Assembly: GCA_022736495.1 (NCBI GenBank)
Contig: DZCR01000013.1
Span: forward strand, 1 to 33,508
DNA: 33,508 bases
Source of the DNA: Desulfobacca acetoxidans
Lineage (GTDB): Bacteria; Desulfobacterota; Desulfobaccia; Desulfobaccales; 0-14-0-80-60-11
Reading direction: 5' to 3'
The notes under the pieces were generated by a model. The model was not told the DNA's origin, ran no database searches, and saw nothing but the letters and a program-made list of their open reading frames with translations. Numbering within the stretch: position 1 is the first letter of the stretch; every line of letters starts with the position of its first letter. The translations under genes were made by a program, and so were the position numbers. Below, piece by piece: positions 22,825 through 33,352 of the stretch.

Positions 22825-24546
22825 ATGCTCTTTTCCCGCACGTTGATTCCGACTTTAAAAGAAAATCCGGCCGAAGCCGAAGCGGTCTCACACCGGCTGC
22901 TGCTCAGGGCCGGCATGATCCGCAAACTGGCCTCCGGGATTTATAATTATTTGCCCCTGGGATTGCGCGTCCTCCGCAAAGTGGAGCGCATCGTCCGGGA
23001 GGAGATGAACCGGGCCGGGGCTCAGGAAGTCCTGCTGCCCGCGGTGCAGCCCTCGGAGTTGTGGCAGGAATCCGGCCGCTGGGACGTCTACGGCAAGGAA
23101 TTGCTGCGCTTCATGGATCGCCATGAGCGGGATTATTGCTTCGGCCCCACCCACGAAGAAATCATCACCGACCTGGTGCGCAAAGAAGTCCATTCCTACC
23201 GGCAACTGCCCCTCAATCTTTACCAGATCCAAGTGAAGTTTCGGGATGAAATCCGGCCCCGCTTCGGGCTGATCCGGGGGCGGGAGTTCATCATGAAGGA
23301 CGCCTACAGTTTCGACGTGGACGAAGCCGGGGCGGAAGCCTGCTACCAGCAGATGTACGACGCTTACAATCGCATCTTTAGCCGCTGCGGGCTTAACTTC
23401 AAGGTGGTGGAAGCCGACTCCGGCCCCATCGGCGGCAGTTTTTCCCACGAATTCATGGTCCTGGCCGACACAGGCGAAGACCTGCTGGCCTCGTGCACAC
23501 AATGCGAGTACGCCGCCAACCTGGAGAAGGCGGAGGTGGCCCTGGAGGCGGGCGAGGCCGGGCCGCCGGTGGGCGCTGCCCCAGAGGCGGTCCATACTCC
23601 TAAAGTGCGCACCGTGGAGGAAGTGGCGGCGTTTCTCAAGGTAACGCCCGCGGACATCGTCAAGACCTTGATCTATGAGACGGAAAATGGGGCGGTGGCG
23701 GTCCTGATCCGGGGCGACCACGAAGTCAACGAAGTCAAAGTGAAAAACCTCCTGGGGGTGACCGAGTTAATCCTGGCGGGCATTATTAAGGTCCAGGAGT
23801 TGACCGGGGCCGAAGTGGGTTTTGCCGGCCCGGTGAAGCTCGCGCTGCCTATCTACGCCGACCAGGCGGTGGCCCGGATGGCCACTATGATCACTGGAGC
23901 CAACCGGGATAATTACCATCTCAAGAACGTCCATCCGGTCCGGGACTTCACGATCACCGAGGTGGCGGATTTGCGCTCGATAACGGCCCAAGACCCGTGC
24001 CCCCGTTGCCGGGGGGCGCTGACTATCCTCCGGGGTATCGAGGTGGGGCACATCTTCAAGCTGGGCCTGAAGTACTCCAAGTCTTTGAAGGCCACCTTCC
24101 TGGACCACGACGGCCAGGAGCACTATATTTACATGGGCTGCTATGGCATCGGGGTAAGCCGGATCGTAGCCGCGGCCATCGAACAGGGCCACGACGACCA
24201 CGGCATTATCTTCCCCATGGCCCTGGCCCCGTTCCAGGTGGATCTGGTGCCCATCGATTTCTTGAAAAATAGCGCGGTCCGGGAATACGCCTCTGCATTA
24301 CATAAAAACCTGGAAGAGGTCGGCATTGAAGTGTTGCTGGATGACCGGGACGAGCGCCCGGGGGTGAAGTTCAAGGACTGCGATTTACTGGGGATTCCCA
24401 TCAGGGTGGTGGTGGGACCCAAGACCATGGATAAAGGACAGGCAGAGGTCAAGGAAAGGGGTTCCAGCGAGACGAAATTTATCGCCTTGAAGGAGCTGCC
24501 GGATTACTTGGGGAAGCGTATTCAGGAGAGGGCAGGGGGAATATAA
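22825..24546 (+). CDS. proS: prolyl-tRNA synthetase (bacterial type)
   Basis: Charges tRNA-Pro with proline. The 573-residue class II synthetase has motif 1 in [20 protein letters not shown] (37-56), motif 2 in [21 protein letters not shown] (139-159) and motif 3 in [11 protein letters not shown] (about 437-447). An editing (YbaK/INS) domain lies between motifs 2 and 3, about residues 240-390, and should clear mischarged alanine. The C-terminal anticodon-binding domain includes [24 protein letters not shown]. Length is that of the bacterial type. The ATG is preceded by an uninterrupted run of eight G residues that must act as the ribosome site. Confidence 0.98.
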   Translation: MLFSRTLIPTLKENPAEAEAVSHRLLLRAGMIRKLASGIYNYLPLGLRVLRKVERIVREEMNRAGAQEVLLPAVQPSELWQESGRWDVYGKELLRFMDRHERDYCFGPTHEEIITDLVRKEVHSYRQLPLNLYQIQVKFRDEIRPRFGLIRGREFIMKDAYSFDVDEAGAEACYQQMYDAYNRIFSRCGLNFKVVEADSGPIGGSFSHEFMVLADTGEDLLASCTQCEYAANLEKAEVALEAGEAGPPVGAAPEAVHTPKVRTVEEVAAFLKVTPADIVKTLIYETENGAVAVLIRGDHEVNEVKVKNLLGVTELILAGIIKVQELTGAEVGFAGPVKLALPIYADQAVARMATMITGANRDNYHLKNVHPVRDFTITEVADLRSITAQDPCPRCRGALTILRGIEVGHIFKLGLKYSKSLKATFLDHDGQEHYIYMGCYGIGVSRIVAAAIEQGHDDHGIIFPMALAPFQVDLVPIDFLKNSAVREYASALHKNLEEVGIEVLLDDRDERPGVKFKDCDLLGIPIRVVVGPKTMDKGQAEVKERGSSETKFIALKELPDYLGKRIQERAGGI

Positions 24547-24651
24547 CCTGCTTTATAAGCCAGGGGGCAGACTCTCTCTACGGGGCGCTGCCCAAGCAGA
24601 GCTTGGCCGGAAAATGACGTTCTTAAGTGTAACTTGGGAACGAGGGCGTAA

Positions 24652-24684
24652 GTCCCCCTCAATCGCCCTTTAAGAAAGGGGGAC
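24652..24684. repeat. hairpin repeat in the proS-rel spacer
   Basis: GTCCCCCT (24652-24659) pairs perfectly with AGGGGGAC (24677-24684) around a 17-base loop that contains CCCTTTAAG. It resembles the other G/C-run repeats in the window and may attenuate read-through from proS. Confidence 0.5.
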
Positions 24685-24691
24685 CTTAACG

Positions 24692-24709
24692 CGCAGGCAA
24701 ACGCCTGCG
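24692..24709 (+). repeat. short perfect hairpin before rel
   Basis: CGCAGGC and GCCTGCG flank the loop AAAC, forming a perfect 7-base stem. It lies about 20 bases before the AGGAG ribosome site of the rel gene. It lacks a T-run, so it is not a standard terminator. It could be a repeat remnant or an mRNA structure near the start. Confidence 0.4.
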
Positions 24710-24740
24710 GCTACCGAAAGATAGAGCGCTCAGGAGTTGC

Positions 24741-26900
24741 ATGACTAACCGGATCATCCGCCTCCAGGACATCGTGGAGGAGGTGCAGAAGAATCACCCC
24801 GAGTCGGATACCGACCTCATCGAGAAGGCCTACATCTTTTCCGCCAAGGCCCACGAGGGCCAGTTGCGCCTGAGCGGCGAGCCCTACCTGAGCCATCCTC
24901 TGGAAGTGGCCTATCTTTTGGCCAAGATGGGCATGGGGCCCGTTACCGTCTCTTCCGGCCTGCTGCACGACGCCGTCGAGGACTCCGCCGCCACCCTGGA
25001 TGATGTGGAAGAATACTTCGGCGAAGAAGTTGCCGATGTCGTGAACGGGGTCACCAAGATCGGCCAGTTGGTCTTTGGCGACAAGCAGACCCAGCAGGCG
25101 GAATATATCCGCAAAATGATCCTCTCCATGTCCCACGACATCCGAGTCCTGCTGGTGAAGCTGGCGGACCGCGTGCACAACATGCGGACTTTAGGGTTCA
25201 TGGAGCCCGCCAAGCAAAAACGCATCGCCCGGGAGACCCTGGAGATCTACGCCCCCCTGGCCGGCCGCCTGGGCATGTTCCGCCTCAAGGCTGAACTGGA
25301 AGACCTGTCCTTTTTTTATCTGGAGCCCGAGGCCTATCAGCAGATTCAGGAAGGTTTGTTTCGCAAGAAGGGGGTTCTGGAAAAATACAACCAGGAGATG
25401 TGCCAGTTTCTCAGGGACAAACTGACCGAGCACCAGATCACAGGCGAGGTGAGCGGCCGGGTTAAAAATTTCTACAGCATCTACCGCAAACTCCAGGCGC
25501 AACAAATCACCCTGGACGAACTCTACGACCTCCTGGCCTTTCGCATCGTCGTGGAAACGGTCCATGACTGCTACGAAACCCTGGGGGTCATTCACGCCAT
25601 TTTCCGGCCGGTGCCGGGGCGGCTCAAAGACTACATCGGCATGCCCAAAGCCAACATGTACCAGTCCATCCATACTACGGTGATCGGCCAGGGCGGGGAG
25701 CGCCTGGAAATCCAGATTCGCACCCGGGAGATGCACCGGGTGGCCGAAGAAGGGATTGCGGCCCACTGGAGCTACAAAGAGCGGCGGGCCTTCCACGAAA
25801 AAGAGGCCCAGCGTTTCACCTGGCTCAAGCAGATGGTGGACCTCCAGAAGGACTTGAAGAACCCCCGGGAGTTGTTGGAAGGGGTTCGCCTGGAACTCTA
25901 CCCGGATGAGGTTTACGTCTTTACTCCCGACGGCGAAGTCAAAGAGTTACCCCGGGGCGCCACCCCGGTGGATTTTGCCTATGCCATCCATTCTCAGGTG
26001 GGCGATCGCTGCTCCGGCGCCAAGGTGAACGGCCGCATGGTCCCTTTGCGCACGGAACTCGTGAACGGCGACACGGTGGAGATCATTACCTCGCCCCATC
26101 ACCATCCCAGCCGGGATTGGCTGCAGTTCGTCAAAACCACCAAGGCCCGCCACAAGATCCGGCAGTGGCTCAAGGTGGCGGAAAGGGAGCAGTCCATCAC
26201 CCTGGGGAAGGAGTTGCTGGAGCGGGAACTGCGCAAGGCCGGAACCAGCCTCCAGAAGCTGATCAAGGACGGGGATGACCTGAAAAAGGTGGTTCAGGAA
26301 TTATCCTTCGTGGCGGTGGATGATCTGTTGGCTGCCATCGGCCACGGTAAGGTCTCCCCGGGGCAGGTGACCAACCGGCTGGGCCGGTTAACCGCGCCCG
26401 CGGCAGAAGAACAGGCGGTCTCCGAACTGCCGGTGCGACGGGGCAAGGAAGAACCCGCCGGGCTGAAGATCAAAGACCTGGACGATCTTTTGGTGCGGCT
26501 GGCCAACTGCTGTCAGCCCATCCCCGGCGACCCCCTCATGGGCTACATCACCCGGGGAAAAGGGGTGACCATCCATCGGGCCGACTGTCCCTACCTGGCC
26601 AGCACCGAGACCTTCCGCCACATCCCGGCGGAATGGGATGGTGGCGGCGGGTCCCAGAAGCTCTATCCCGTTAAAATCCAGGTGGTTACGGTGGATAAGC
26701 CCGGGCTCCTGGCCGATATCACCAGTGCCCTGAAGGCCGCGGACGTCAACGTCACCAAGGCCTCAGTGGAGACCACTGCGGAAAATAAAGGCATCGCCCA
26801 GTTCACCATTCAAGTGGCGGACCAGGTACACCTGGAAAAGGTCTTTGGCTCTCTTAAACGCTTAAAAGAAGTGATTTCCGTGCGGAGAATGATGGGCTAA
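24741..26900 (+). CDS. rel: bifunctional (p)ppGpp synthetase/hydrolase (Rel/SpoT type)
   Basis: Makes and degrades the alarmone (p)ppGpp. The hydrolase HD domain is intact: His52 in YLSHPLEVA and HDAVED (76-81). The synthetase domain has LYDLLAFRIVV (261-271) and GRLKDYIGMPKANMYQSIHTT (293-313). The R-x-K-D form marks a bifunctional Rel/SpoT rather than RelA. A TGS domain (about 388-450, DEVYVFTPDGEVKELPRGATPVDFAY) and a C-terminal ACT domain (about 641-719) are present, with a conserved NCCQPIPGD zinc-finger-like region between. The 719-residue length is normal. The start is supported by AGGAG. It appears to be the only long Rel in the window and would control growth rate under starvation. 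Confidence 0.97.
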   Translation: MTNRIIRLQDIVEEVQKNHPESDTDLIEKAYIFSAKAHEGQLRLSGEPYLSHPLEVAYLLAKMGMGPVTVSSGLLHDAVEDSAATLDDVEEYFGEEVADVVNGVTKIGQLVFGDKQTQQAEYIRKMILSMSHDIRVLLVKLADRVHNMRTLGFMEPAKQKRIARETLEIYAPLAGRLGMFRLKAELEDLSFFYLEPEAYQQIQEGLFRKKGVLEKYNQEMCQFLRDKLTEHQITGEVSGRVKNFYSIYRKLQAQQITLDELYDLLAFRIVVETVHDCYETLGVIHAIFRPVPGRLKDYIGMPKANMYQSIHTTVIGQGGERLEIQIRTREMHRVAEEGIAAHWSYKERRAFHEKEAQRFTWLKQMVDLQKDLKNPRELLEGVRLELYPDEVYVFTPDGEVKELPRGATPVDFAYAIHSQVGDRCSGAKVNGRMVPLRTELVNGDTVEIITSPHHHPSRDWLQFVKTTKARHKIRQWLKVAEREQSITLGKELLERELRKAGTSLQKLIKDGDDLKKVVQELSFVAVDDLLAAIGHGKVSPGQVTNRLGRLTAPAAEEQAVSELPVRRGKEEPAGLKIKDLDDLLVRLANCCQPIPGDPLMGYITRGKGVTIHRADCPYLASTETFRHIPAEWDGGGGSQKLYPVKIQVVTVDKPGLLADITSALKAADVNVTKASVETTAENKGIAQFTIQVADQVHLEKVFGSLKRLKEVISVRRMMG

Positions 26901-26904
26901 CTGC

Positions 26905-26973
26905 GGGGCGAAAAGGCGAAAAGGGTGGCTATCTCGTTTATCCCTGTTCGCCCCTGCGCCTTTTCCCCTTTTT
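26905..26973. terminator. terminator between rel and rpmB
   Basis: GGGGCGAAAAGGCG (26905-26918) pairs with CGCCTTTTCCCC (26957-26968) with one bulge. Five T residues follow on the plus strand. It lies between the converging ends of rel and rpmB and probably serves rel, with A-rich sequence on the other side that may help the opposite direction. Confidence 0.6.
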
Positions 26974-27017
26974 CCCCGGCCAGGAGAGGCTAAGGAAGTT
27001 GGCAGCAACCAGGCGCC

Positions 27018-27209
27018 TCAAGCAGGCTTGACCACCTTGCCGGAACGTAAACAGCGGGTGCAGACCTGGATATAACGGACGGAGCCGTTGCTCAAGGCCC
27101 GGACCTTGCGCAGATTGGGTTTCCAGCGGCGTTTGGTGTGGTTATTGGCATGGCTGACGTTGTGGCCCACTTCGGGGCGCTTGCCGCAGATATCGCACAT
27201 ATAGGACAT
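27018..27209 (-). CDS. rpmB: 50S ribosomal protein L28
   Basis: A structural protein of the large ribosomal subunit. The 63-residue sequence has the family pattern [25 protein letters not shown], then [12 protein letters not shown] and a second pair CTRC. The two Cys-X2-Cys pairs mark the zinc-binding form of L28. The start is preceded by a strong AAGGAGGAT ribosome site. It is a single gene here, diverging from the protease gene across 62 bases and convergent with rel. Confidence 0.97.
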   Translation of the reverse strand: MSYMCDICGKRPEVGHNVSHANNHTKRRWKPNLRKVRALSNGSVRYIQVCTRCLRSGKVVKPA

Positions 27210-27271
27210 GACGCATCCTCCTTAAACTTTTTAAGTTTATAAAAATAACCACAGGAAGCAAGGAAAAAAGG

Positions 27272-28186
27272 ATGAAATTTTCCCGAGGGCGGATATTCGG
27301 GACTGCGCTCCTGGTGTGGGCGCTGGCCGGGGGCCTATTGGGGGAGGAGGTCCAGGCAGCCAACCTCGACTCCCGGCAGGAAGCGGCCCTGTTCTCCCTG
27401 GCTGATTTGGGGCCGGTGGACCTCTCCCCCAAGACCGTAACCGTGGAGCTTTACGTCTCCCCTGAGCCGGAGTTGGCCGACTGCCGCCGCATGTTGGCCC
27501 AAGTCTGGGAGCAGGTGCAGCGCTTCTATGCCAGGATGGGAGTGAATCTGGTGGGGGTGTCCGGCGCCCCTGGGCCCCTGGCCCCGGCCAAACGCCTGCG
27601 CATCGAGCTGCTGACGGACAAGCGGTGGCTATCTCAGAGCTTCCATGCCTTCGACGTGGCGCCACCGTTTCAGTTGCGCTTCCGCCAGGTCTGTCTGGAT
27701 AAGTGCGCCTTTGCCCACCTGAATTTATCCACCATCCACATCTCCTTCACGCGCTTCCAGAAGGCGGAATTCTCCGCCGACCCCAAAGATGCCAGCCTGA
27801 ACCGGCACTGGCTGGGCAACCTGATGATCCACGAACTGGGGCATCTCATGGGTCTCTACCACTCCTTTGAATTTACCAATGACCCCGTGGCCGTGGAGGC
27901 CAAGGCCATGAAGGCCCCCAACTTCATGAGCCACGACATCGCGTTCAAGGCCTCCCTGGGGTTCGTGGAGTTCCAGAAGCACATGATTCACAGCTTCCTG
28001 GGCGGCGGCAAGGTTTTTCAGCAATACCAGCAGGTCAACTGCGATGCCCTGAAGTATTTGGAGATGGTGAAACGCTACAACGGCTACCAGGAGCCGCTCC
28101 CGGTCAAGGCCACCAAGTTGGCCCATGGCGTCAAAAAGTCGGAAAAAATCAAGACGTTTGATGACGATGACGAGCAGAAGGACTGA
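27272..28186 (+). CDS. secreted metzincin-like zinc protease
   Basis: A 304-residue exported protein. The N-terminus (MKFSRGRIFGTALLVWALAGGLL) is a signal peptide, with a likely cut near VQA-A (about residue 29). Residues 187-197, HELGHLMGLYH, are the metzincin zinc site HExxHxxGxxH, with Glu188 as general base. NFMS (217-220) is a good candidate for the Met-turn. Two cysteines at 141 and 145 stand before the site, and the end is lysine- and aspartate-rich (TFDDDDEQKD). The upstream part does not match a family I can name, though the zinc site resembles matrixin and archaemetzincin types. It is expected in the periplasm or outside the cell. The substrate is unknown. A purine-rich ribosome site (AAGGAAAAAAGG) precedes the ATG. 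Confidence 0.8.
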   Translation: MKFSRGRIFGTALLVWALAGGLLGEEVQAANLDSRQEAALFSLADLGPVDLSPKTVTVELYVSPEPELADCRRMLAQVWEQVQRFYARMGVNLVGVSGAPGPLAPAKRLRIELLTDKRWLSQSFHAFDVAPPFQLRFRQVCLDKCAFAHLNLSTIHISFTRFQKAEFSADPKDASLNRHWLGNLMIHELGHLMGLYHSFEFTNDPVAVEAKAMKAPNFMSHDIAFKASLGFVEFQKHMIHSFLGGGKVFQQYQQVNCDALKYLEMVKRYNGYQEPLPVKATKLAHGVKKSEKIKTFDDDDEQKD

Positions 28187-28219
28187 GAAGCAGGGGTCAG
28201 TAGAAGCGGGTTGAGCAGG

Positions 28220-28241
28220 GTAGGGCGGGCAGTGCCTGCCA
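28220..28241. repeat. dispersed palindromic repeat, copy 2
   Basis: The sequence GTAGGGCGGGCAGTGCCTGC, followed by CA, matches 33293-33314 except at two positions and shares its core with 22617-22633. It lies in the spacer between two convergent genes. Confidence 0.55.
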
Positions 28242-28292
28242 TCTGGGTGCTGCTTACCGAAATGGCGCGCAGGACGTGGCACTGCGCCCCGC

Positions 28293-29216
28293 TCACTGAA
28301 ACGACATCACCGTCCGCGCATCGATAGCCGCAAACATCACCAGCCAGAAAACCACCTGCGCCAGCCAAGCGTTGCGCTGCCGCTTCGAGGTGGTCAACAC
28401 GCGCTCATCCAACGCCTTGAGAAAATTATACATGACCGCGCACTCCAGGGCAAAAGGAGCAAACCCCAGGTAACCCAGCAGCGGCATCTCGAAGACCTTG
28501 AAGCAGTTGAGCACCGGCAAGGTATAGACCCACTTACTGACGGCGAACCAATTCCAGGATTCCCACCACACCCCGCAAACCAACCCCGCGGCCAGCAGAT
28601 TCAGGTGCTGTCGCCGTTCCCCCGCGGCAAAGCGGGCGATGAGAGAAGGTCCGCCCATAAGCTCGCAGAACGGGTCCAACAGAAAGAAAAACGCCCCCCA
28701 GATCAGCGGGAAGTTGTAGTAAGGCCACCCCAGGGGGAACACTAACAGCGCCACCCCCACCATCAGGGAGGCCGGCTGCCAGGTCCCCAGGTTGAAGGCG
28801 CGGCCTTTGACGTTCTGAAAGACTCCCAGGGCGTCGATTACTGCAGCGGTCAGCAGCACCCCAGGCAGCACCGTGGCAAACGCCAGAACGTAGCCGCTCC
28901 AGCGCACCCACCCGACAGGCATCACATCGACATATCCCCAGTTTTTCAAAACCAGGTTGAGCGCTTCAAACACCAGCCAGACGGTGGTGGACCAGAAAAA
29001 CATCTTTAAGAAATCCCGAGGGCGCTCCAGGAGCCATGATTTACCCTTGAGACGAACCAGCAGGCCATCCAGGAAAAGGATATAAGGGTACCACGCGAAG
29101 AAATAAAGATACGAGAGGATCGCCGCCTGGCCGCTAATTATTCCCCACAGGCCGATGGCCCAGGCTGCCAGGGCCGCGACGAGTTCCAGATTTGCCAAGT
29201 AGATGAGATTTGCCAT
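28293..29216 (-). CDS. polytopic membrane protein of unknown function
   Basis: I do not recognise this 307-residue protein with certainty. It is very hydrophobic, with about eight predicted membrane segments spread over its length, many tryptophans and few charged residues. Conserved-looking motifs are WWESWNWFAVSKWVY and FEMPLLGYLGFAPFALECAVMY near the C-terminus. They recall lycopene-cyclase/carotenoid-related membrane proteins, but not closely enough to name it. A strong AAGGAGGAATTC ribosome site precedes the ATG. It is a single gene on the minus strand, convergent with the metzincin gene and divergent from mltD. Confidence 0.85.
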   Translation of the reverse strand: MANLIYLANLELVAALAAWAIGLWGIISGQAAILSYLYFFAWYPYILFLDGLLVRLKGKSWLLERPRDFLKMFFWSTTVWLVFEALNLVLKNWGYVDVMPVGWVRWSGYVLAFATVLPGVLLTAAVIDALGVFQNVKGRAFNLGTWQPASLMVGVALLVFPLGWPYYNFPLIWGAFFFLLDPFCELMGGPSLIARFAAGERRQHLNLLAAGLVCGVWWESWNWFAVSKWVYTLPVLNCFKVFEMPLLGYLGFAPFALECAVMYNFLKALDERVLTTSKRQRNAWLAQVVFWLVMFAAIDARTVMSFQ

Positions 29217-29439
29217 GAATTCCTCCTTACAGATTCTAGCATAAGCACCGCTCCGGCGGTTTTAAAGACGGCGAACCCGGGAAAAACGGGTGCAGACTGG
29301 ATTTTTCCCTTGCCAAGCCGGGAAAATGTTGCTATAGGATAAAAATCCCAGGTCTATCGGCCCACCTCAGGGGGAGGATGCGCACTATATTCAGACCTGT
29401 ACAATGGCAAACCAGGACCACTAAGTGAGAGGAGTCTCT

Positions 29440-31032
29440 ATGATATCCTGGCTCGTGGGGGTAGTAGTTTGCCTCGCGTTTTTGGCGGGATGTGGCGGCG
29501 GTCAGAAAGGCGCGCTGGTGAAGACGGACCCGGTCGCTCCGGAAGTAACGGTTCCCGTAGCGGACGACCCCGGCGAGGATACCGCCCTGACCGAGGAGTT
29601 GAGCGGCAATCGTCTGGAAGAACTTTACGCTAAAAGCGGCATTCCCGGCTGGGACCCCAGCCTGGAAAAAGAATTGCAAAATTGGGAGCATCAAGTCAAA
29701 TTTGATGTGCCCATCCAAATGAACAAGCAGGTCAGGGCCTACCTGGTTTACTTCTCCACCGAGCGCAAGGCGGTCATCACGCGCTACCTGGCGCGCTCCA
29801 CCCGTTACCTGCCCATGATCAAAGAGGTGTTCCAGGAGGCCGGCCTCCCGGAAGACCTGGCCTACCTGGCCATGATCGAAAGCGGCTTCAATAACAAGGC
29901 TTATTCCCCGGCCGCTGCCAGCGGCATGTGGCAGTTTATTAAAGGCACCGGCCTGCGCTACGGCTTGACCATCGACAGCTACGTGGATGAGCGCCGGGAC
30001 CCGGAAAAGGCCACCCGCGCCGCAGCCCAATACCTCCTGGACCTCTACAAGCAGTTCGGCTCCTGGTATCTAGCCGCGGCCTCCTACAACTGCGGCGAAG
30101 GCCGGGTGCAGCGGGAGTTGAACCAGAGCAACCACAAAAACTTCTGGGAACTCTCGGCCAATATGTGCCTGCCGAATGAGACCAAAAATTACGTGCCCCA
30201 GATGATTGCGGCCACCATCATCGCCAAAAACCCGGAAAAATTCGGCTTCAAGCATGTCCCCTATTTACCGCCGGTCAAATATGACAAGGTCCCCGTCAAA
30301 GAGACCACTTCCCTGACGGCCGCGGCGGTGGCAGTGAACGTGCCCAGCGAGGAAATAGCGGCCCTCAACCCGGAATTGCTCCGGGCCATAACTCCCCCGG
30401 ATACGCCGTCCTACACCCTGAAACTGCCGCCCAGCAGCAAAGAACTGTTCAGTAAAAACATTACCATCGCCCGCATCGAGCACCCCGCGGTGGCCTCCCA
30501 CCCCATCCGGACGGCCCGCGCCGGACGCTCCTCTTACCGCGGTTCCAGCGCCAGGAGTTCCGCCAGCCAACGCACCGAAGTGGCCCACAAGTCCAGCAAA
30601 CGGACCTATGCCAGGTCTTCCAAAAAGTCCGACCGGACCTATGCCAAACGGGAGAAACCGAGCCACAGCGCCCCCGCCAAGGCTACGGTGTCCGCCAAAG
30701 CCCACGCTCCGGTTAAAGCCGGCGCTGCCCCGGTGGTACAGGCCTCGCTGTTCGGGGCGCCATCTTTGGCTACCAGGTGCGAAGCCAAGCATGAGGCTGC
30801 CAAACACCGCGATGCCAAAAAGACCAACGTGGCCCTCGTAGGCGCTGCCAAGAGCAATCCCAAACCCCAGGCGGCCAAGGCCAAGAAATCTGGCGAGGCC
30901 CGCTTGGCGAAAAAAAGCGATAACTCCGCCAAGAGTGCCGCCAAATCCAAGAAAAGCAGTTCAACCAGCCGCAAGGATAAATATTCTCGGTCCCATTCCA
31001 AACGCTCCATCATGGTTTCCGAAGCCCGGTAA
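29440..31032 (+). CDS. mltD: MltD-like membrane-bound lytic murein transglycosylase
   Basis: A 530-residue lipoprotein that cleaves the glycan strands of peptidoglycan. The signal LVGVVVCLAFLAGC ends in a lipobox with Cys18. The soluble transglycosylase (GH23) domain covers about 120-260, with catalytic Glu147 in MIESGFN, then SGMWQFIKGTGLRYGL (161-176) and the AAASYNCGEGRVQR segment (212-225). A possible degenerate LysM-like part follows (about 285-345). From about 350 to 530 the protein is an unusual Ser/Lys/Arg/Ala-rich, basic, low-complexity tail, perhaps for wall or polyanion binding. The start at 29440 is chosen over a GTG at 29425 because GAGAGGAG lies directly before it. Confidence 0.9.
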   Translation: MISWLVGVVVCLAFLAGCGGGQKGALVKTDPVAPEVTVPVADDPGEDTALTEELSGNRLEELYAKSGIPGWDPSLEKELQNWEHQVKFDVPIQMNKQVRAYLVYFSTERKAVITRYLARSTRYLPMIKEVFQEAGLPEDLAYLAMIESGFNNKAYSPAAASGMWQFIKGTGLRYGLTIDSYVDERRDPEKATRAAAQYLLDLYKQFGSWYLAAASYNCGEGRVQRELNQSNHKNFWELSANMCLPNETKNYVPQMIAATIIAKNPEKFGFKHVPYLPPVKYDKVPVKETTSLTAAAVAVNVPSEEIAALNPELLRAITPPDTPSYTLKLPPSSKELFSKNITIARIEHPAVASHPIRTARAGRSSYRGSSARSSASQRTEVAHKSSKRTYARSSKKSDRTYAKREKPSHSAPAKATVSAKAHAPVKAGAAPVVQASLFGAPSLATRCEAKHEAAKHRDAKKTNVALVGAAKSNPKPQAAKAKKSGEARLAKKSDNSAKSAAKSKKSSSTSRKDKYSRSHSKRSIMVSEAR

Positions 31033-31066
31033 GCACTCCGGGCTTCGGCCCAACCCCGCTTTTTTC
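31019..31066 (+). terminator. hairpin at the end of mltD
   Basis: CCGAAGCCCGG (31019-31029) pairs perfectly with CCGGGCTTCGG (31038-31048) around an 8-base loop that contains the stop codon. A run of six T residues comes 10 bases after the stem (31061-31066). The long perfect stem makes termination likely despite the gap. Confidence 0.55.
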
Positions 31067-31085
31067 ATTTTTTTTCGTGCCCCTC

Positions 31086-31113
31086 TTGATTTCCCCGGAG
31101 AAGTGGTTAAAAT
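31086..31113 (+). promoter_or_regulatory. sigma-70-type promoter of groESL
   Basis: TTGATT (31086-31091), 16 bases, then TAAAAT (31108-31113) make a reasonable vegetative promoter. Transcription would start near 31120, just before the CIRCE element, as expected for HrcA-controlled genes. Confidence 0.6.
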
Positions 31114-31123
31114 CAACAGATGA

Positions 31124-31150
31124 TTAGCACTCACTTAATAAGAGTGCTAA
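31124..31150 (+). promoter_or_regulatory. CIRCE operator (HrcA binding site)
   Basis: TTAGCACTC and GAGTGCTAA are separated by exactly nine bases, a perfect match to the CIRCE consensus. HrcA repressor binds here and releases on heat stress, so groES-groEL should be heat-inducible. It lies 40 bases upstream of the groES start. Confidence 0.97.
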
Positions 31151-31190
31151 CACCAGCTCATACCCTGAATTTATTACAAGGAGGCTGTAT

Positions 31191-31481
31191 ATGAAGGTCA
31201 AACCCTTGAACGACCGGGTTCTGGTCAAACGGATCGAAGAGGTGCAAGTCACCAAAGGCGGCATTCTCATTCCCGATACCGCCAAAGAAAAACCCATCGA
31301 AGGCAAAGTTATCGCCGTCGGCCCCGGCAAAATGAGCGACGCCGGTAGCCGCATGCCCCTGCAATTGAAAGAGGGCGACCGGGTCCTGTTTGGCAAGTAT
31401 GCCGGCACCGAAATCAAGATGGAAGGCGAAGAATACCTGATGATGCGGGAAGAAGACATCCTCGCAGTCCTCACCGACTAA
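31191..31481 (+). CDS. groES: co-chaperonin GroES
   Basis: The 96-residue lid of the GroEL folding chamber. [17 protein letters not shown] at the start, [22 protein letters not shown] in the mobile loop region, and [32 protein letters not shown] at the end are standard for the family. A strong AAGGAGG ribosome site precedes the ATG. It is the first gene of the groES-groEL operon under CIRCE control, with groEL 73 bases downstream. Confidence 0.98.
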   Translation: MKVKPLNDRVLVKRIEEVQVTKGGILIPDTAKEKPIEGKVIAVGPGKMSDAGSRMPLQLKEGDRVLFGKYAGTEIKMEGEEYLMMREEDILAVLTD

Positions 31482-31518
31482 TCCACCTCTTCCCAGCAAC
31501 TAATCTGAAAGATTCTGA

Positions 31519-33198
<1,680 letters not shown>

Positions 33199-33292
33199 AA
33201 GCAGCGATCAGGGACTAGGGGTCAGGGACACAAGAGTGGCACAGGCTTTCCAGCCTGGCTCGATCTCCCCGGAACCCCATTTCCCTATAAAT

Positions 33293-33314
33293 GTAGGGCG
33301 GGCACTGCCCGCCA
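33293..33314. repeat. dispersed palindromic repeat, copy 3
   Basis: GTAGGGCGGGCACTGCCCGC followed by CA is a near-perfect palindrome and is the best-formed copy of the repeat at 28220-28241. It lies 95 bases after groEL. Confidence 0.55.
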
Positions 33315-33321
33315 AATCCTA

Positions 33322-33352
33322 GGGGCGGACCTGTGTGTCCGCCCCATTTTTG
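33322..33352 (+). terminator. rho-independent terminator of groESL
   Basis: GGGGCGGAC (33322-33330) and GTCCGCCCC (33337-33345) form a perfect 9-base stem with a 6-base loop, followed by ATTTTTG. It is 123 bases after groEL and is a good candidate for the end of the operon, although it may also derive from a dispersed repeat. Confidence 0.7.
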
